A stretch of 64,000 bases of DNA from the NCBI RefSeq assembly GCF_021245725.1, contig NZ_JAJGSX010000001.1:765422-829421 (forward strand). Reading direction: 5' to 3'. A model generated the notes under the pieces. That model saw only the letters and a program-made list of their open reading frames with translations, had not been told where the DNA came from and made no database searches. The stretch comes from Pseudonocardia sp. TRM90224 (lineage in GTDB: Bacteria; Actinomycetota; Actinomycetes; Mycobacteriales; Pseudonocardiaceae). How positions within the stretch are numbered: position 1 is the stretch's first letter; each line of letters begins with the position of its first letter. Positions 1 to 9,800 of this stretch are shown piece by piece. A program made the translations under genes and the position numbers.

Positions 1-561
1 ATGGCGATCTCGTTCGTCGGCGCTTCGATCATCTGGAAGTTCGTCTACGAGTACCGCCCGAACCAGGGCAACATCCAGCAGATCGGGTTGATCAACCAGT
101 TCCTCGTGTGGATCGGCCTCGAGCCGGTCAACCTGCTCCTGCAGCAGCCGTGGAACAACCTCCTCCTGATCATGGTGATGATCTGGATCCAGGCCGGGTT
201 CGCCATGACGATCCTCTCCGCGGCGATCAAGGCCATCCCCGACGACATCACCGAGGCCGCACGGCTCGACGGCTGCGGCAACGTCCGGATGTTCTTCTCG
301 ATCACGCTGCCGAGCATCCGCCCCGCGCTCGTCGTCGTGCTGACGACGATCAGCATCGGCGTGCTGAAGGTCTTCGACATCGTCCGCACGATGACCGGCG
401 GCCAGTTCAACACGAGCGTCATCGCGAACGAGTTCTACTCGCAGAGCTTCCGGATCAACGACTACGGGATCGGCGCCGCGCTCGCCGTGCTGCTGTTCGT
501 GCTGGTGGTCCCGATCGTCGTCTACAACATCCGACAGATGCGGAAGGTGAACGCGCGATGA
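1..561 (+). CDS. Sugar ABC transporter permease, MalF/UgpA type (5' end outside window)
   Basis: This is the C-terminal 186 residues of a carbohydrate ABC transporter inner-membrane permease. The EAA loop that contacts the ATPase is clear (EAARLDGCGNVRMFF followed by LPSIRP, about residues 81-103). Hydrophobic segments lie near residues 55-75, 105-125 and 155-175. The family is normally close to 300 residues, and the first residues here (AISFVGASIIWKFVYEYRP) correspond to the middle of a permease, so the gene begins before the window and the ATG at base 1 is internal. It overlaps the next permease gene by ATGA, so the two are translationally coupled. A binding-protein gene would be expected upstream. 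Confidence 0.93.
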   Translation: MAISFVGASIIWKFVYEYRPNQGNIQQIGLINQFLVWIGLEPVNLLLQQPWNNLLLIMVMIWIQAGFAMTILSAAIKAIPDDITEAARLDGCGNVRMFFSITLPSIRPALVVVLTTISIGVLKVFDIVRTMTGGQFNTSVIANEFYSQSFRINDYGIGAALAVLLFVLVVPIVVYNIRQMRKVNAR

Positions 562-1472
562 CCGTCATCGAGGATGTCGCGGGAGCCAAGCCCGACCTCG
601 CCGCAGCGGCGACCAGCCCGTCGGCAGCGGCGAAGAACCAGCTCAGCTCGCGCTGGGCATCGGCGGCCGCACTCGTGATCGCGGTGCTGTGGACGATCCC
701 GACGTTCGGGCTGTTCCTCTCGTCGTTCCGCCCGGAGCGGGCGGTGAAGACCACCGGCTGGTGGACGTTCTTCGGCGACTGGAGCGTGACGTTCTCCAAC
801 TACACCGCGGTGCTGTTCCGCGGTGGCCAGCCGCTGATCAACTACTTCGTGAACTCCATCCTGATAACGCTGCCGGCGGTGGTCATCCCGATCGTGCTGG
901 CCTCGGTCGCGGCCTACGCGTTCGCGTGGATGAAGTTCCCGTTCAAGGACACGCTCTTCGTCGCGGTGTTCGCGTTGCAGATCGTGCCCCTGCAGGTCGC
1001 GCTCATCCCGCTGCTGCAGATCTACGAGACCACCGGGCTCGGTGGGACGTTCTGGACGGTGTGGATCTCGCACTCGATCTTCGCGCTGCCGTTGGCGATC
1101 TTCCTGCTGCACAACTCGATGCACGAGATCCCCGCGGAGCTGATCGAGGCGGCACGGGTCGACGGCGCCGGCCACGTGCGGATCTTCCTGCAGGTCATGC
1201 TGCCGCTGATGAAGCCGGCGATCGCCGCCTTCGCGGTGTTCCAGTTCCTCTGGGTGTGGAACGACCTGCTGGTGGCGCTCGTGTTCGCGGGCGGTACGGC
1301 CGACGTCGCGCCGTTGACGGTGCGGATCGCGGAGCTCTCGGGCACCCGCGGCACCGACTGGCACCTGCTGTCGGCAGGCGCGTTCGTCTCCATCATCATC
1401 CCGTTGGTCGTGTTCCTGAGCCTCCAGCGCTTCTTCGTGCGCGGGTTGCTCGCGGGCAGCGTCAAGGGCTGA
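558..1472 (+). CDS. Sugar ABC transporter permease, MalG type
   Basis: This 304-residue permease is the second membrane subunit of the sugar importer. The start is the ATG overlapping the upstream stop (ATGA). A 35-residue hydrophilic N-terminus precedes the first membrane segment (ALVIAVLWTIPTFGLFLSSF), and five further hydrophobic segments follow. The EAA motif reads ELIEAARVDGAGHVRIFLQV near residues 194-213, and the C-terminus has the usual FFVRGLLAGSVKG ending of MalG-like proteins. No ATPase gene is adjacent; many actinobacterial sugar importers share one ATPase (MsiK type) encoded elsewhere. The substrate cannot be read from sequence. The LacI-type gene 72 bases downstream is the likely regulator. 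Confidence 0.95.
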   Translation: MTVIEDVAGAKPDLAAAATSPSAAAKNQLSSRWASAAALVIAVLWTIPTFGLFLSSFRPERAVKTTGWWTFFGDWSVTFSNYTAVLFRGGQPLINYFVNSILITLPAVVIPIVLASVAAYAFAWMKFPFKDTLFVAVFALQIVPLQVALIPLLQIYETTGLGGTFWTVWISHSIFALPLAIFLLHNSMHEIPAELIEAARVDGAGHVRIFLQVMLPLMKPAIAAFAVFQFLWVWNDLLVALVFAGGTADVAPLTVRIAELSGTRGTDWHLLSAGAFVSIIIPLVVFLSLQRFFVRGLLAGSVKG

Positions 1473-1544
1473 GGGCGGCCCGGTCGGGGGGACGGACGGG
1501 CTCATGACCGAGCATCAGCGACACCGGATCACCAGGTGCCGACG

Positions 1545-2546
1545 ATGAGCACGATCAAGGATGTGGCCGAGGCGGCCGGCGTCTCGATCGCCACCGTCTC
1601 GCGTGCGTTGCACGGGTTGCCTCGGGTGTCCGAGGCAACCCGGCAACGGGTGCTCACCATCGCGGCCGACCTGCAGTACGTCGCATCGCCGAGCGCAGCC
1701 GGGCTGGCCAGCGGCCAGACGATGGCGGTCGGCGTCGTCGCGCCGTTCATCAACAGGTGGTTCTTCGCCGCCGTCGTGCACAGCGCGGAGGAACTGCTCC
1801 GGGCGGCGGGTTACGACCTGCTGCTCTACAGCCTCGGCACCGACGCCGACGAGCGCCGGCGGGCGTTCTCCGGCAACGTGCTGCGCAAGCGGGTCGACGC
1901 GGTGCTCGTGCTCGGCCTGCAGCCGACGCCCGAGGAGGTGGCCGCGCTGTCGTCGGCGGGCGGCCCGGTCGCGATCGTCGGGGTGGCCGTCCCGGGCTGG
2001 GCCAGCGTCCGGATCGACGACGAGGCCGCGGCCCGCACGGCTGTGCGGCACCTCGTCGACCTCGGACACCGGCGGATCGGCTACATCGGCGGTGAGCCGC
2101 ACGACCCGCTGCACTCGGCCGCTCCCGCGGACCGGCTGCGCGGCTACCGGGAAGAGCTGCGGGCGGCCGGGATCGCGCCGGACCAGCAGCTCGAGGCGGT
2201 CGGCGGCTTCACCGTCCGCGGTGGGATGGACGCGATGGACGCGCTGCTCGCGCTCGCCGACCCGCCCACGGCGGTGTTCGCCGCCTCCGACGAGATGGCG
2301 ATGGCCGCGATCCACGTCGCCAGGCGCACGGGCATGCAGGTGCCCGGCGACATCTCGGTGATCGGGATCGACAACCAGGAGATGTCCGAGCTGTTCGACC
2401 TGACCACCGTCGCGCAGCCGGTCGACGCGCAGGGTGTGCTGGCCGCCGAGCTGCTGCTCGGTGCATTGAGCGAGCCGAACCGGCCACGCCCTTCGGTCAC
2501 GGTGCCGACGTCGCTGATCGTCCGCGGCTCCACCGCACCGCTCTGA
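1545..2546 (+). CDS. LacI-family transcriptional regulator
   Basis: The 333-residue protein has an N-terminal LacI helix-turn-helix (TIKDVAEAAGVSIATVSRAL, residues 3-22, with the hinge region after it) and a periplasmic-binding-protein-like effector domain from about residue 60 (MAVGVVAPFINRWFFAAVVH) to the end. The ATG at 1545 gives the usual family beginning and has AGG 7-10 bases upstream. A GTG at 1536 in the same frame would add three residues. It probably binds operators of the sugar transport operon just upstream and releases them on binding a sugar. The operon promoter lies outside the window, so no operator can be shown. Confidence 0.93.
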   Translation: MSTIKDVAEAAGVSIATVSRALHGLPRVSEATRQRVLTIAADLQYVASPSAAGLASGQTMAVGVVAPFINRWFFAAVVHSAEELLRAAGYDLLLYSLGTDADERRRAFSGNVLRKRVDAVLVLGLQPTPEEVAALSSAGGPVAIVGVAVPGWASVRIDDEAAARTAVRHLVDLGHRRIGYIGGEPHDPLHSAAPADRLRGYREELRAAGIAPDQQLEAVGGFTVRGGMDAMDALLALADPPTAVFAASDEMAMAAIHVARRTGMQVPGDISVIGIDNQEMSELFDLTTVAQPVDAQGVLAAELLLGALSEPNRPRPSVTVPTSLIVRGSTAPL

Positions 2547-2633
2547 TCCTCCTCGTGGCTGTCGCCAACCGGACGGGCGATCACGGGACGGCAACGTTGC
2601 GGATCGCGCTGCACCTCACATGCAGCGTGGCTC

Positions 2634-2661
2634 TATCGTTCGACCGTCGAGGGGGGCACCT
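2634..2661 (+). promoter_or_regulatory. Candidate -10 box and ribosome site for the trypsin-STAND gene pair
   Basis: TATCGT at 2634-2639 fits the actinobacterial TANNNT -10 pattern, and GAGGGGGG at 2649-2656 is a strong purine-rich ribosome site 5 bases before the GTG at 2662. No convincing -35 box is visible. The ribosome site supports the GTG rather than the upstream in-frame ATG at 2620. Confidence 0.35.
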
Positions 2662-5600
2662 GTGACATCGCTCGATCACGGGCTGGGCACGCGGGTCGTC
2701 GTGCGCGTCATCGACCGCACGGGCGAGGTGGTCGGCGGTGGGTTCTTCGTCGGCCCCGACCTGATCGCGACCTGCGCCCACGTCGTCGCCACCGCCGTCG
2801 GAGCCGACCCGTACTCGCCGGAGGCGCCGACGACGAGCGTCGTGCAGCTCGACGCCCCGCTCTTCCGCGACCCCAGCACCGACCAGCCCGTCTCGATCAC
2901 GGCGGAGGTCACGCGCTGGCTGCCGATCGGTGCGGACGGCTCCGGCGACATCGCGATCCTGCGCCTGCGCGGGCAGGCCCCCGACGGCGCCCGCATGCCT
3001 CCGCTGCGGCGGGTCGACCAGCTGTGGGACCGCCCGTTCCGGGTGCTCGGCTTCCCCTCCGGGATGACCGACGGGGTCTGGGCCACCGGCAGGTTCCGCG
3101 GGGAGCAGGCCACCCGCTGGTTCCAGCTGCAGGCCGCGGTCGGCGAGCAGGCCATCGTCGAGGGCTTCAGCGGCTGCCCGGTATGGGACGAGGAGAGCGG
3201 CGCGGTCGTCGGGATGACCGTCGCGACGGACCACAGCGGCACGACGACCACCGCGTACCTGCTGCCGATCGAGCAGGTGCTCGGCGTCGACCCGGAGCTG
3301 CTCCCCTGCCCCTACCGCGGACTCGAACCGTTCAGCGAAGAGCACGCTCCTTTCTTCTTCGGCCGGGACGCCGATATCGCCGAGCTGGTCGACGCCGTGG
3401 CGGAGCGGCCGGTCGTCGCGGTGACGGGTCCATCGGGTGCGGGCAAGTCGTCGCTGGTCAAAGCCGGTCTCGTGCCGCGGCTGCGAGCGGCCGGCGACAC
3501 GATCCGGGAGCTGCGGCCCGTCCCGGGCGAGCCGCCGCTGCGCGCGTTGCGAGCGGCATTGCGTCCGGACGCCGTCCAGAACGCCGACGCCGCGCCGCCC
3601 TCGATCGCGGAGCTGGCCGACCACGCCGCGCGGGCCAGGACGGTGCTGGTCGTCGACCAGTTCGAGGAGCTCGCCGCGACGGATCCCGAGACCGCCCGCG
3701 AGCTGCTCGCGCTCTTCGGCGAGCTGGTGCGGGCGCTGCCGAAGGCCCACGACGGGCGGCTCCCGGTGCGGGTGGTGCTCACGCTCCGCTCGTCGACGCT
3801 CGACGAGGTCGTCGACCGCGACATCGCGGGGCTGCTGGGCGCCGGCACGGTGCTGCTGCCGCCGATGGACCGCAGCCAGCTGCGCGACGCGATCGTCGCG
3901 CCGGCCGAGCGGGCGCCGGGCCTCTCCTTCGAGCCCGGGCTCGTCGACCGGATCCTCGACGACGCCGCCGCTGAGCCGGGCCGGCTGCCGCTGGTGGAGT
4001 CGCTGCTCACCGAGCTGTGGGAGCGCCGGCAAGGCGGGTACCTCACCAGGGCTGCCTACGAGCGGGCCGGTGGGGTCGCCGGCGTCGTCGCGACGCACGC
4101 CGAGAACATCGTCCGGCCGTACGTCGGGACCGCGGACGAGCCGCGGCTGCGGCGCTTCTTCACCGCGCTCACCGGGCACGACCGGGACGGCCGCTTCGTG
4201 CGCCGGCCGACTCCGATCACCGACCTCCCCGCCGACCTGCAGGAGCTCGTGCACCCGTTCGCGGCCGGCCGCCTGGTGGTCGTCGAGCGGTCGCCGACGG
4301 GCGCGCAGCACGTCCTGCTCGCGCACCAGGCGCTGATCGAGCACTGGCCGCGCCTCACGGCGTGGCTCACCGAGGACCAGGACTTCCTTACCTGGCGCTC
4401 CCGCCTCGACCAGCAGCGGGAGGCGTGGGACTCGGCCGGCCGCGACGAAGGTGGGCTGCTGCGCGGCAACGCGCTTGCAGCTGCGCAGCAGTGGCTGCCG
4501 GCGCGGTCGGACGACGTGCCGGCGGCCGCGCGGGAGTACGTGCGGCAGAGCCAGGTGCGGCAGCGGCGCGAGGTGCAGCGCTGGCGGGTGGTGACCGCGG
4601 TGCTGGCCGTGCTCGTGCTGGCGGCCGGTGTGCTCGCCGCCGTCACCGTGGTGAACCGCAACCAGATCAACGGGCAGCTGGGGATCGCCAACGCCGAGCT
4701 GCTGGGGCAGGCCGCGCTCGCCAGGGCCAACGGCGATCCCGCCACGGCCATCGCGCTGGCGCTCGCCGGCTGGCAGGCGGACCCGTCGAACTCGGCGGTC
4801 CGCACTGCGCTCGGCCGGCTCGCCCTCGGCACCCGCTCGGTGGACGCCGTGTACCCGGCACTCGTCGGCGACCCCGTGCGCTCGTTCGGGCTGTCGAACG
4901 ACGGCGGGACGATCGCGATCCGCGACGGCGACGGGCTGGCGGTGCTCACCGGCCTGCCGACGGGAGCCTTCGACCGCTGGCAGGTCCCCGGCGTGCCGAT
5001 CAGGACGACCCGCAACTCCGTCAGCCCCGACGGCACCTGGCTCATCTCCGCCGCCGACGACGGCACCCTCTGGATGTGGAACGTCCGCGAGCGCAGCGGG
5101 CCGGCCCGGATCGCCGCGGACGCGGGGCCCGCCGAGTTCGGCACCGTCGAGTTCGCCCCCGACGGTTCCCGGATCGGCTGGCTCACCCGCCGTCCCGACG
5201 GCACCCGAGCGCTCGTGATCTGGGACTTCACCCGCGGTGTCGTCGTCCCGCACCGGCTCGGCCCGATCACTGATCCCACGGTCGCCGACGTCTACCTGAC
5301 CGCCGACCCGAACATCGTGCTGCAGACCATCCAGAAGGTCCCTGGCAACGCGGTGGACATCGCTGCCCGCTCGATCGTCGACGGGTCGCAGCTGCACACC
5401 TTCCCCGCCGAGTCGGTCAGGTCCGGCCGGAGCCGGCTGGTGATCTCGTGCGCACCGGACGCGCCGAAGAGCGCTGTGATCGCCGACCCGGTGACGGGCA
5501 AGGAGCTGCGCCGGATCGGCCTGCTGACCGACACCTGCACCGGCCCGTACCTCGGCACCAGGGTCACGGCTGACGGGCTGCACCTGCTGGAGCCGCGAGC

Positions 5601-6855
5601 GTCGGGCCAGGAGCGCGACGCCGACGTCGCCCGCATCACCAGCCTCACCGACGGCAGCACGTACGACGTGACCATCCCGCCGAGCTCGATCGGGCGCCCC
5701 GGCGAGTCGCCCGAGTCGGCATGGATCGCCGTCCTGCCGGGCCCCGACCAGTTCCGCACGGTCCTGGTGCCGCGCGGGTCGGCGCTCTTCCGGGTGAAGG
5801 CCCGTCCGGACACCGGCGGCGTGCTGGCCGGCCTGCCGGAGGCCATCGCGCTGACCGACGACGGGCAGTTCGAGATCGCGGTGCTCCCCGAGGGCAGGTT
5901 CGCGACCCTCGACACGGCAACGGGTATCAAGCTGATCGAACACACCGACGCCCCGGTGCAGGGCAGGGCGCAACGGCGCTACGACCTCACCGGCGACCTG
6001 GCGATCAGCACCCGCACCGAGACCGAGCTCGTGCTCGAGATACTGGCCGCGCCGACGCTCGACAGCATCGGCCGGTACTCCATGCCCACGCAGGGCCCAC
6101 CCGAGGCGCGCATCGCGTACGCGGCGAGCTTCAACGACGACCACGTCGCCGCGATGACCGGCGGTCTGCTGATGCTGTGGGACAGCAGGACCCGGCAGCT
6201 GATCGGCCAGCTGCAGCTGGGCACCACACCCGAGCGGGCCGAGAAGTTCCGCGAGCTCTTCGAGTTCACCGTGCGCCCAGGGCCGGTGCCGCAGGTCGCG
6301 GTGCTCGCCCCCAACAGCACGATCGAGCTGTGGAACCCGGTCACCGGGAAGCAGGAGGGCGCCCTGCAGACCTCGCTGACCAGGCCGCCCGTCAACCTGC
6401 TGTACGACGAGACCGGCAAGAGGCTCGTGACCTACAACGTGGGCAACACCATCGACGTCTGGGACGTCGAGGCAAAACAGCTCGCACATCCCCCGTTCCT
6501 CCTGCCGTCGCTGGGGCTGCTGAGCGGCTTCACCGTCGACGGCAACCTCATGATCATGCTCCCGACCGGTGACCAGGACGGTTGGCAGCTCACGACGTGG
6601 GACGTCACGACCGGCCGGCAGATCGCTTCGATCCGGCTGCCGACGGCGTACGACCCGAACCTGAGCGGGCGGCTGGTCGGTGGGGGCGCCAGGGTGTCGC
6701 TGATGGGCACGAACGGCGCGCTGCCGATCGAGTTCCCCCTGATCGCCGAGAAGTGGCACGAGCAGCTCTGCGCGATCACGAACCGCCCGTTCACCGATGG
6801 GGAACGGGCGCTGTTCCCCGCCGGCACCGACGTCGAGCGGCCCTGTACCGACTGA
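2662..6855 (+). CDS. Trypsin-like protease / nSTAND NTPase / transmembrane / beta-propeller fusion protein (copy 1)
   Basis: This 1397-residue multidomain protein begins with a chymotrypsin-fold protease domain. The apparent triad is His40 (ATCAHVV), Asp96 (GSGDIAIL) and Ser170 (GFSGCPVW), so it looks catalytically competent. A STAND-type P-loop NTPase follows, with FFFGRDADI near 231, Walker A GPSGAGKS at 256-263 and Walker B VLVVDQFEEL at 328-337. A single hydrophobic segment near 640-664 comes next, then about 700 residues of WD40/beta-propeller-like repeats (for example DGTLWMWNVRE, MLWDSRTRQ). The GTG start aligns with its downstream paralogue and follows GAGGGGGG. STAND proteins usually act as ligand-triggered oligomeric switches. 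The propeller would be the sensor and the protease the output, which is an inference. The gene lies 15 bases before its paralogue. Confidence 0.88.
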   Translation: MTSLDHGLGTRVVVRVIDRTGEVVGGGFFVGPDLIATCAHVVATAVGADPYSPEAPTTSVVQLDAPLFRDPSTDQPVSITAEVTRWLPIGADGSGDIAILRLRGQAPDGARMPPLRRVDQLWDRPFRVLGFPSGMTDGVWATGRFRGEQATRWFQLQAAVGEQAIVEGFSGCPVWDEESGAVVGMTVATDHSGTTTTAYLLPIEQVLGVDPELLPCPYRGLEPFSEEHAPFFFGRDADIAELVDAVAERPVVAVTGPSGAGKSSLVKAGLVPRLRAAGDTIRELRPVPGEPPLRALRAALRPDAVQNADAAPPSIAELADHAARARTVLVVDQFEELAATDPETARELLALFGELVRALPKAHDGRLPVRVVLTLRSSTLDEVVDRDIAGLLGAGTVLLPPMDRSQLRDAIVAPAERAPGLSFEPGLVDRILDDAAAEPGRLPLVESLLTELWERRQGGYLTRAAYERAGGVAGVVATHAENIVRPYVGTADEPRLRRFFTALTGHDRDGRFVRRPTPITDLPADLQELVHPFAAGRLVVVERSPTGAQHVLLAHQALIEHWPRLTAWLTEDQDFLTWRSRLDQQREAWDSAGRDEGGLLRGNALAAAQQWLPARSDDVPAAAREYVRQSQVRQRREVQRWRVVTAVLAVLVLAAGVLAAVTVVNRNQINGQLGIANAELLGQAALARANGDPATAIALALAGWQADPSNSAVRTALGRLALGTRSVDAVYPALVGDPVRSFGLSNDGGTIAIRDGDGLAVLTGLPTGAFDRWQVPGVPIRTTRNSVSPDGTWLISAADDGTLWMWNVRERSGPARIAADAGPAEFGTVEFAPDGSRIGWLTRRPDGTRALVIWDFTRGVVVPHRLGPITDPTVADVYLTADPNIVLQTIQKVPGNAVDIAARSIVDGSQLHTFPAESVRSGRSRLVISCAPDAPKSAVIADPVTGKELRRIGLLTDTCTGPYLGTRVTADGLHLLEPRASGQERDADVARITSLTDGSTYDVTIPPSSIGRPGESPESAWIAVLPGPDQFRTVLVPRGSALFRVKARPDTGGVLAGLPEAIALTDDGQFEIAVLPEGRFATLDTATGIKLIEHTDAPVQGRAQRRYDLTGDLAISTRTETELVLEILAAPTLDSIGRYSMPTQGPPEARIAYAASFNDDHVAAMTGGLLMLWDSRTRQLIGQLQLGTTPERAEKFRELFEFTVRPGPVPQVAVLAPNSTIELWNPVTGKQEGALQTSLTRPPVNLLYDETGKRLVTYNVGNTIDVWDVEAKQLAHPPFLLPSLGLLSGFTVDGNLMIMLPTGDQDGWQLTTWDVTTGRQIASIRLPTAYDPNLSGRLVGGGARVSLMGTNGALPIEFPLIAEKWHEQLCAITNRPFTDGERALFPAGTDVERPCTD

Positions 6856-6870
6856 CCGCGGGGGATTCCG

Positions 6871-9800
6871 ATGACCGGACTGGATCACGCGTTGGGCACG
6901 CGGGTGGTGGTGCGTGTGCTCGACGCGGCCGGCGAGGTCGTCGGCGGCGGGTTCTTCGTGGGGCCCGACCTCGTGGCCACCTGCGCGCACGTCGTCGCGA
7001 CCGCGATCGGGGCCGACCCCTACGCGGCGCAGGCGCCCGGCGGCAGGGTCCGCATCGACGTCCCGCTCTTCCGCGACCCGGCGACCGAGCAGCCGCCGTC
7101 GATCTCGGCCGAGATCACCCGCTGGGTGCCGATCGGCGACGACGGCACCGGCGACATCGCCGTCCTGCGCCTCGACGGACCTGCGCCGGAGGGCACCCGG
7201 ATGCCGCCGCTGCGGCGGGTCGACCAGCTATGGGGGCACACGTTCCGGGTGCTCGGCTTCCCGGCTGGCATGACCGACGGCGTCTGGGCCACCGGCGCGT
7301 TCCGCGGGCAACAGGGCACCCGCTGGTTCCAACTGCAGGCCGCGGTCGGCGAGCAGCCCATCGTCGAGGGCTTCAGCGGCGCACCCGTGTGGGACGAAGG
7401 GAGCGGCGCGGTCGTCGGGATGACGGTCGCGACCGACCACAGCGGACAGACGACCACCGCCTACCTCATCCCGATCGACCAGGTGCTCGGCGTCGACCCG
7501 GACCTGCTGCCCTGCCCCTACCGCGGCCTCGAACCGTTCGGTGAGGAGCACGCCTCCTACTTCTTCGGCCGCGACGCGGCGATCGACCAGCTCGTCGAGA
7601 CGGTGGCGAGCAAGCCGCTCGTAGCAGTCACCGGACCGTCTGGGGCAGGCAAGTCGTCGCTGGTCAGGGCCGGTCTCATGCCGCGGCTGCGCCGGCAGGG
7701 ACACACGGTGGCCGAGCTGCTGCCGCGCATCGGCCAGAGCCCGGCCGACGTGCTGCAAGAGGTGCTGGCCACCGTCCCGGCAGAGCGGACCGCGCCGCTC
7801 GTGCTCGTCGTCGACCAGTTCGAGGAGCTGGCCGCAACCCAGCCGCAGGCCGCGCAGGAGCTGCTCGGCAGGCTCGGTGAGCTCGCGTCCGTCGATGCGG
7901 ACGCCCCGGTCAGGGTCGTGTTGACGATGCGCTCGGCGACGCTCGACGAGATGCTCGTCCCGGGGATCGCCGAGCTGCTCAGCACGGGGACCGTGCTGCT
8001 CGCGCCGATGGAGCGCGGCCAGCTGCGCAGCGCCATCGTCGCGCCGGCCGAGCGCGCACCCGGCCTGTCGTTCGAACCGGGGCTCGTCGACCGCATCCTC
8101 GACGACGCCGCGGCGGAGCCGGGTCAGCTGCCCCTCGTCGAGTCGCTGCTCACCGAGCTGTGGGAGCGGCGGGCGGGCGGCAACCTCACGCTGGACGCCT
8201 ACGAGCAGGCCGGCGGGGTGGCCGGTGTCGTCGCGACCCACGCCGAGCAGGTGGTGGCCCGCTTCACCGACCCCGCCGACGGACCGCGGCTGCGCAGGCT
8301 CTTCACGTCGTTGGCGCGGCCCGACCGCGAGGGCCGGTTCCTCCGCAGCCCGGTGCTGTTCAACGACCTCGCCGCCGACCTGCTGCCGCTGCTCTCGGAG
8401 CTGGTGGCCGGCCGGCTGCTCGTCGTCGAGAAGGCGGGCGGCGAGCGGACCGTCCAGCTCGCCCACCAGGCGCTCATCGCGCACTGGCCGCGCCTGCACG
8501 GTTGGCTGAGCGAGGACCGCGACTTCCTCGACTGGCGCGCCCAGCTCGACGTCCAGCGGGAACGGTGGGAGTCGAGCGCACGCGACGAGGGCGCACTGCT
8601 GCGCGGTACCGCGCTGGCCGCCGCGCAGGAATGGCTGCCGACGCGGGCCGACGACGTCGCACCGGCGAGCCGCGACTACGTCCGGCGCAGCCGCGCACGG
8701 CAGCGCCGCGAGGTGCGGCGGTGGCGGGTGGTCACGGCCGTGCTCGCCGTGCTGGTGCTTGCCGCGGGGGCGTTGTCGGTCGTCACCGTGGTGAGCCGCA
8801 ACCAGATCGGCGAGCAGCTGCGGCTGGCGAACGCCGACCGCATGGCCCAGACGGCCCTCGCCAACGAGTACGGCGACCCCGCGACAGCCACCGCCCTCGC
8901 GCTCACCGCGTGGCACGCCGACCCCGAGAACGGTGCCGCGCGCACCGCCATGCTGCGCCAGAGCCTCGCCATGCGGTCGGTCGAGCAGGTGTTCCCCGCA
9001 GTGGCGAAGGGATCGCTGGTGACGATCTCCCCCTCGGCGGACGGCAACGTCGTGCTGGTGCGCGACGGTCCCGGGATGGTGGTCCACACCGGTGCCCGCG
9101 GTGCCGCGCTGCAGAGGTGGGAACCGCCGGGGCAGCCGCCCGACCTGGCCCGCACGTTCGTCGACCACGAGGGCAAACGGCTCATCGTTTCGACGCTCTC
9201 CGGTTCGGTGCTGACGTGGGACATCGGCTCGACCTCCGAGCCGAAACGGCTCGCAGCAGCCGGCGGCTGGATCGACTCCGCTTCCGTCTCGTTGAGCCCG
9301 GACGGCACGCGGCTCAGCTGGCTCGCCGGCCGGCCGGATCCGGGACGGCGCCTGGTGATCTGGGACATCGCCCGCGACGCCGAGATCCCGAACGAGGTGC
9401 CGCCGATCACCGACCCGGACATGGGCAACCTCGTGGAGAGCGGCGATCCGGGGGTCGTCATCCAGTTCGCCGCAGGTGGGACGCCGTCGGCCCCGGTCCG
9501 GCTTTCATCGAGCCGGTCGCTGCTCGACGGACGCACCCTTGCGACGTTCCCGCCGGGCGCGGAGACGGTCGAATTGGGCGGCAAGTTCGGCTTCATGGCG
9601 TGTGCTGCGGGAGCGCCGGCCCGGGCCGCCGTCTACGACGTCACCACCGGCGCCGAGGTGCGACAGATCCCGCTGCTCACGCAGACGTGCAGCACCGACT
9701 ACCTAGCCCGGACGCTCACCAGCGACAACGGCTACCTCATGGAGCCGCGCACGTCCGACCGTGATCGCGACAGCGACGTCTACCGCCTCACCGCCATCGC

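Noticed and set aside
2581..6990. A 1469-codon open frame on the minus strand opposite the first trypsin-STAND gene, and similar long antisense frames elsewhere (for example 11026-12981, 38177-42235, 52527-55184).
   Set aside because: They mirror real genes with recognisable domains on the other strand. Their products are low-complexity, rich in Arg, His, Gly and Asp, which is the usual shadow effect of high-GC codon bias.
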